Shown: one piece after another, positions 60,920-64,000 of the stretch
How the letters are laid out: each line of letters begins with the position of its first letter
How positions within the stretch are numbered: position 1 is the stretch's first letter
NCBI RefSeq assembly: GCF_027924605.1
Contig: NZ_AP027042.1
Location: forward strand, 3,263,524 to 3,327,523
DNA length: 64,000 nt
Source: Dyella sp. GSA-30
GTDB lineage: Bacteria; Pseudomonadota; Gammaproteobacteria; Xanthomonadales; Rhodanobacteraceae
Direction: 5' to 3'
Made by a program: the position numbers and the translations under genes
The notes under the pieces: model-generated
Databases searched by the model: none
The model's input: the letters and a program-made list of their open reading frames with translations, nothing else
What the model was told of the DNA's origin: nothing

Positions 60920-61714
60920 ATGGGGGGCCACTTGTCCGTATCCGTTTCGCCGCACGTTCTGGTGATCGACGATGTGCCCGAGGACATTCGTTCCTTGCTG
61001 CAGGCCTTGCGGGCGCAGCAGTGGCGGGTGAGTCTGGCCACCACCGGCGAGCAGGGTTACCAACGCGCGCAGTCGCTGGAGCCCGACCTGATCCTGCTGG
61101 ACGTGCGCATGCCGGATATGGACGGCTTTGCGCTCTGTCGGCTGCTGCAGGAACTGCCGCGGGTGAGGCATACGCCGATTCTGTTCCTCACCTCTGCCAA
61201 TGCGCCGACCGAACGTCTGGAAGGACTCAGCCATGGCGGCGTGGATTACATCCTCAAGACCTGCGACCCAGCCGAACTGATCGCCCGCGTGAAGATTCAT
61301 CTGCGACTGGCCGAGCGCACCGCCGCGACACCACAGGATGAACAGGACGGCACCGCAGTAACGCACGATGAAGTGGTATTGCGTGCGGCGATGCGGCTGA
61401 TCAGCGGACGGTTGGCGGAGCCTTTCACGCTCGAACAGATCGCGGCGGACGTGGGGACGTATGAAAAGCGGCTTTCAGCGATTTTCCGCCAACGCCTCGG
61501 CATGACCGTATTCGCATGGATCCGGGAAGAACGTCTGCGCAAGGGGCGTGCCCTGCTGGTCGAAACGACACTGGGCATGCAGGACATCGCCGAACAGGTG
61601 GGTTTTCGAAGCGCCAGCAATTTCACCACCGCTTTTCGTGAGCGCGTGGGCGTGACGCCAAGCCAGTACCGCCAGGCGGCACAGCAAGGTGCGGCATTGA
61701 CGGAGCCGCCGTGA
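60920..61714 (+). CDS. Response regulator with AraC-type DNA-binding domain
   Basis: A 264-residue regulator: receiver domain (about 12-130) with D61 in LLDVRMPDMDGF and K113 in ILKTC, then an AraC/XylS helix-turn-helix domain (about 160-255) containing LEQIAADVGTYEKRLSAIFR and the second helix-turn-helix MQDIAEQVGFRSASNFTTAFR. The start is uncertain: the ATG at 60920 has AGGA only three bases ahead, and an ATG at 60839 is in frame. The stop overlaps the GTG of the sensor gene, so the two form a cognate pair. Confidence 0.9.
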   Translation: MGGHLSVSVSPHVLVIDDVPEDIRSLLQALRAQQWRVSLATTGEQGYQRAQSLEPDLILLDVRMPDMDGFALCRLLQELPRVRHTPILFLTSANAPTERLEGLSHGGVDYILKTCDPAELIARVKIHLRLAERTAATPQDEQDGTAVTHDEVVLRAAMRLISGRLAEPFTLEQIAADVGTYEKRLSAIFRQRLGMTVFAWIREERLRKGRALLVETTLGMQDIAEQVGFRSASNFTTAFRERVGVTPSQYRQAAQQGAALTEPP

Positions 61715-64000
61715 AGCAGCCGGAAAGTGTCTGCGCGCGTCACCGGTGGTCTGCGCGATTGGCCTTGCTCGTACTGTGCTGGCTGTTGCCGCTGGTTGTC
61801 GCGGCAACGCAATTGCCGCTGACTTTTTACGACCAGGCGAACGGACTGACTAGTCTTTCGGTGATTCGCCTGTTTCAGGACAGTAAAGGCTCCATTTGGG
61901 CCGGCACCGAAAAAGGTCTCTACCGATTCGACGGCGTGGGCTTCAATGCGATCGGTAGCGAGCTTGGTTTTCAGACGTCCGAGGTGATCAGTTTCGCCGA
62001 GGACACCAGCGGTCATTTTTGGGTGGCATCGCGGGCCGGTTTGCAGCGACGCGATCGCGATGGTCAGTTTCGCTGGGTGCGTCCGGACGGGAAATTGTTG
62101 ATGGCCGATCGCGGCCAGACGCTGGCAGGGGACGAGCAAGGCGGCATGCTCGTGGTCAGCGGCCACCGCTTGTACCGCCTGATGCAGGATGCGTCGGGTG
62201 ATTGGCGAGCGACACCCTTGTTCACCGACGCGCAGCTGCATACGGAGCGCGGGCTCGATCAGGTCGCCGCGGTATTTCACCATGCGGGAACCACCTGGTT
62301 CGGCTGCGGCGGCGAACTCTGTCGCCTGAGCGCCGGGCAGCTCACGCGCTACGGTCCCGAGCAAGGCATTCCATCCGATCGATGGCTTGGCTTTCTTGGC
62401 GCTCGCGATGGCAGCGTATGGGTGCGCGGCATCCACACGGTTCGCAGCCTGGCGACGGGTGCGAATCAGTTTGTCGCTCACGATATGCCTGGCGGGCACG
62501 CCGATGTCGCCGCGTCGAGCATCGACCTGATCGAGGATCGCGCCGGGCGCATCCTGACCCGAACGGACATGGGTATCGGACGCTGGGATGGCGCGCGCTG
62601 GGAATTGTTCGATACGGGTAACGGCCTTCCGGGTGTGGGCGTATCGTCCCTGCTAGCGGACCGGGATGGCATGGTGTGGTTGGGTACCTACGGTCGCGGC
62701 ATTCTTTATTGGAGTAGCGCGGACGCGGTGGAGAACTGGACGGCTTCCCAAGGCGTGAGCGACAGCCTGATCTGGTCGATCGCACGCGCCGATGCCAGCA
62801 GCGTGTGGATCGCTGGCGAAACGGGCGGCGAAGTGGTTGCGCCTGCTGAGGGCCGCGCACACCGTTGGCCGCTGACAGTTGCGCCGCCGAACCAGGCACA
62901 TGCGGTGCTGGTGGATGCGCAGGGAGCCATCTGGTATTTCCTGTTCGATGGGCGCGTGCTGCGTTACGAGCCCGCCAATGGACACACGACGTCCATGGCC
63001 GTGTTGCCCTATCTGGTGCGTGGCGCATACATCGACCACACCGGAAGCATCTGGGCGTACACGCTCGGTGGGCTATACGAGGTCGATAGCCATACCGGCC
63101 AACTGACACGCGCCGCGCCGGAACTGATTCCGCAAACCATGTGCTCGGACCTTGCCGAGGATGCCGATGGCCGGCTGTGGCTGGCGTGCAGCTCGGGACT
63201 GTTCCGCCGCAACAGCCATGGCTGGTCAAAGGTGAGCGTGCAGCCGGCGGAGGCGCTTGGCGGTTACGAAAACGTGGCTGTGACCCAGGACGGGCGACTC
63301 TGGTTGAGTTCGCTACAGCCGGGCCTGATGGAAGGTCACGTCACCGATGCCGATCATGTAGATGCTCCCGCCGTAGCCGATCCGCTGCTTGCCGATACGC
63401 GTTTTTATTTTCTGCGCGCGGATCGGCGTGGCCGTCTCTGGGCGGGCGGCGGTAATGGCGTGGACGTGTTTGACGGTCACGGCTGGTCGCGGCTTTCCTC
63501 CCGTGATGGCTTGCTTTGGGAAGAGGCCAATCATGGTGCCTTCTACGCCGACAACGACGGCACGGTGTGGATCGGCACGCCAGTGGGCCTGACACACATA
63601 CTCAAGCCCGACCAGTTGCTGGCGCCGCGAAGCATCCATCCGCTGATTTTCTCGGCGCGTTATGGCGATCGCGAATTCGGAGCGCAGTCGCCGACGTTGG
63701 CCTTCGAGCATGCCGGTGCGCTGGTATTGCGCTTTGGCGTACTGGGCAACAGTGCGGGCAATCCAGTGCATTTCCGTTATCGCCTTTCAGGCGTCGACCG
63801 CGATTGGGTAGAGACGGCCCAGCGCGAAGTGCGTTACGCGTCGCTGCCTTCGGGGAGTTACCACTTCGAGCTGCAGGCGGTGGATATCAACCGACGTAGC
63901 GCGTCGGGCACGGTGGCGCTTTCCTTCGAGATCGCGCCGCCGTGGTGGAATACACCGTGGGCCTATCTGGGCACGGTGTTGCTCGCCTTGGTGTTGATCG
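61711..64000 (+). CDS. Beta-propeller sensor of a two-component system, cut by the right edge
   Basis: A GTG at 61711 overlapping the response regulator stop opens a frame that stays open to the end of the window (763 codons). Residues 12-30 are a hydrophobic signal or helix. A series of propeller blades follows, each with a W-x-G-x-x-x-G-L-type core, for example SIWAGTEKGLYRF near residue 63, MVWLGTYGRGILYW near 322 and LWAGGGNGVDVFDG near 577. Near residue 690 HFRYRLSGVDRDWVET starts a Y_Y_Y domain, and a membrane helix begins at the edge (WAYLGTVLLALVLI). This is the large periplasmic input region of Reg_prop sensors; the missing C-terminus should hold a kinase or diguanylate cyclase. Confidence 0.88.
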   Translation, partial: MKQPESVCARHRWSARLALLVLCWLLPLVVAATQLPLTFYDQANGLTSLSVIRLFQDSKGSIWAGTEKGLYRFDGVGFNAIGSELGFQTSEVISFAEDTSGHFWVASRAGLQRRDRDGQFRWVRPDGKLLMADRGQTLAGDEQGGMLVVSGHRLYRLMQDASGDWRATPLFTDAQLHTERGLDQVAAVFHHAGTTWFGCGGELCRLSAGQLTRYGPEQGIPSDRWLGFLGARDGSVWVRGIHTVRSLATGANQFVAHDMPGGHADVAASSIDLIEDRAGRILTRTDMGIGRWDGARWELFDTGNGLPGVGVSSLLADRDGMVWLGTYGRGILYWSSADAVENWTASQGVSDSLIWSIARADASSVWIAGETGGEVVAPAEGRAHRWPLTVAPPNQAHAVLVDAQGAIWYFLFDGRVLRYEPANGHTTSMAVLPYLVRGAYIDHTGSIWAYTLGGLYEVDSHTGQLTRAAPELIPQTMCSDLAEDADGRLWLACSSGLFRRNSHGWSKVSVQPAEALGGYENVAVTQDGRLWLSSLQPGLMEGHVTDADHVDAPAVADPLLADTRFYFLRADRRGRLWAGGGNGVDVFDGHGWSRLSSRDGLLWEEANHGAFYADNDGTVWIGTPVGLTHILKPDQLLAPRSIHPLIFSARYGDREFGAQSPTLAFEHAGALVLRFGVLGNSAGNPVHFRYRLSGVDRDWVETAQREVRYASLPSGSYHFELQAVDINRRSASGTVALSFEIAPPWWNTPWAYLGTVLLALVLI

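Overview
The window reads as chromosome of a high-GC gammaproteobacterium. The gene families, the dense G/C-rich palindromic repeats at gene ends and the general codon use suggest Xanthomonadales, most likely the Rhodanobacteraceae (Dyella, Luteibacter, Frateuria or Rhodanobacter type). That placement is inference from recall; no rRNA or tRNA gene was seen. The window is almost fully coding, with about 60 genes, no insertion sequence and no CRISPR array.

Layout: 0.3-3.6 kb holds an MFS transporter and an EAL-CBS-GGDEF cyclic-di-GMP protein. 3.7-9.0 kb is a zinc-starvation operon behind a Zur-like box: ZrgA-type periplasmic protein, ABC ATPase, FtsX-type permease, DUF3299 lipoprotein, COG0523 metallochaperone GTPase and an unknown membrane-anchored protein. 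9.2-12.6 kb has a fumarylacetoacetase-family enzyme, two paralogous stand-alone receiver proteins and a PAS-PAS histidine kinase. 13.4-20.7 kb is sulfur assimilation (cysJ, cysI, a CysB-like regulator, cysG, cysK). 20.9-23.7 kb has small hydrophilic proteins, an AlkB-like dioxygenase, a flavin monooxygenase and an AT-rich orphan gene. 23.7-31.7 kb is a complete malonate decarboxylase cluster (LysR regulator, mdcACDEGBFH).

31.9-33.5 kb is a Tat-exported alpha/beta hydrolase divergent from its probable TetR regulator across a perfect palindrome. 33.6-45.7 kb is a molybdenum island: modABC, a leftward moeA-moaC-mobA-moeB/rhodanese-xdhC-mocA operon, and a divergent rightward operon for a periplasmic IorAB-type molybdohydroxylase with a triheme cytochrome c and an exported Rid-family protein. 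Import, cofactor assembly, cytosine-dinucleotide loading and the client enzyme therefore lie together.

45.9-57.5 kb carries Dps and an unusual concentration of exported hydrolases: a PLD3/PLD4-like phospholipase D-family protein with its own Zur-like box, an AcpA/phospholipase-C-type phosphoesterase, and a TetR / TonB receptor / GH92 mannosidase / PI-PLC locus that looks designed for GPI-anchored mannoconjugates. 57.6-64.0 kb has a LysR/alcohol dehydrogenase pair, an unknown protein, an AraC-type response regulator, and the start of a large beta-propeller sensor that runs off the right edge.

Three families of long inverted repeats are scattered between genes. One forms composite elements of about 140 nt with the REPIN architecture (two inverted repeat units around a conserved spacer). 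All family assignments are by reading motifs; no search was run.
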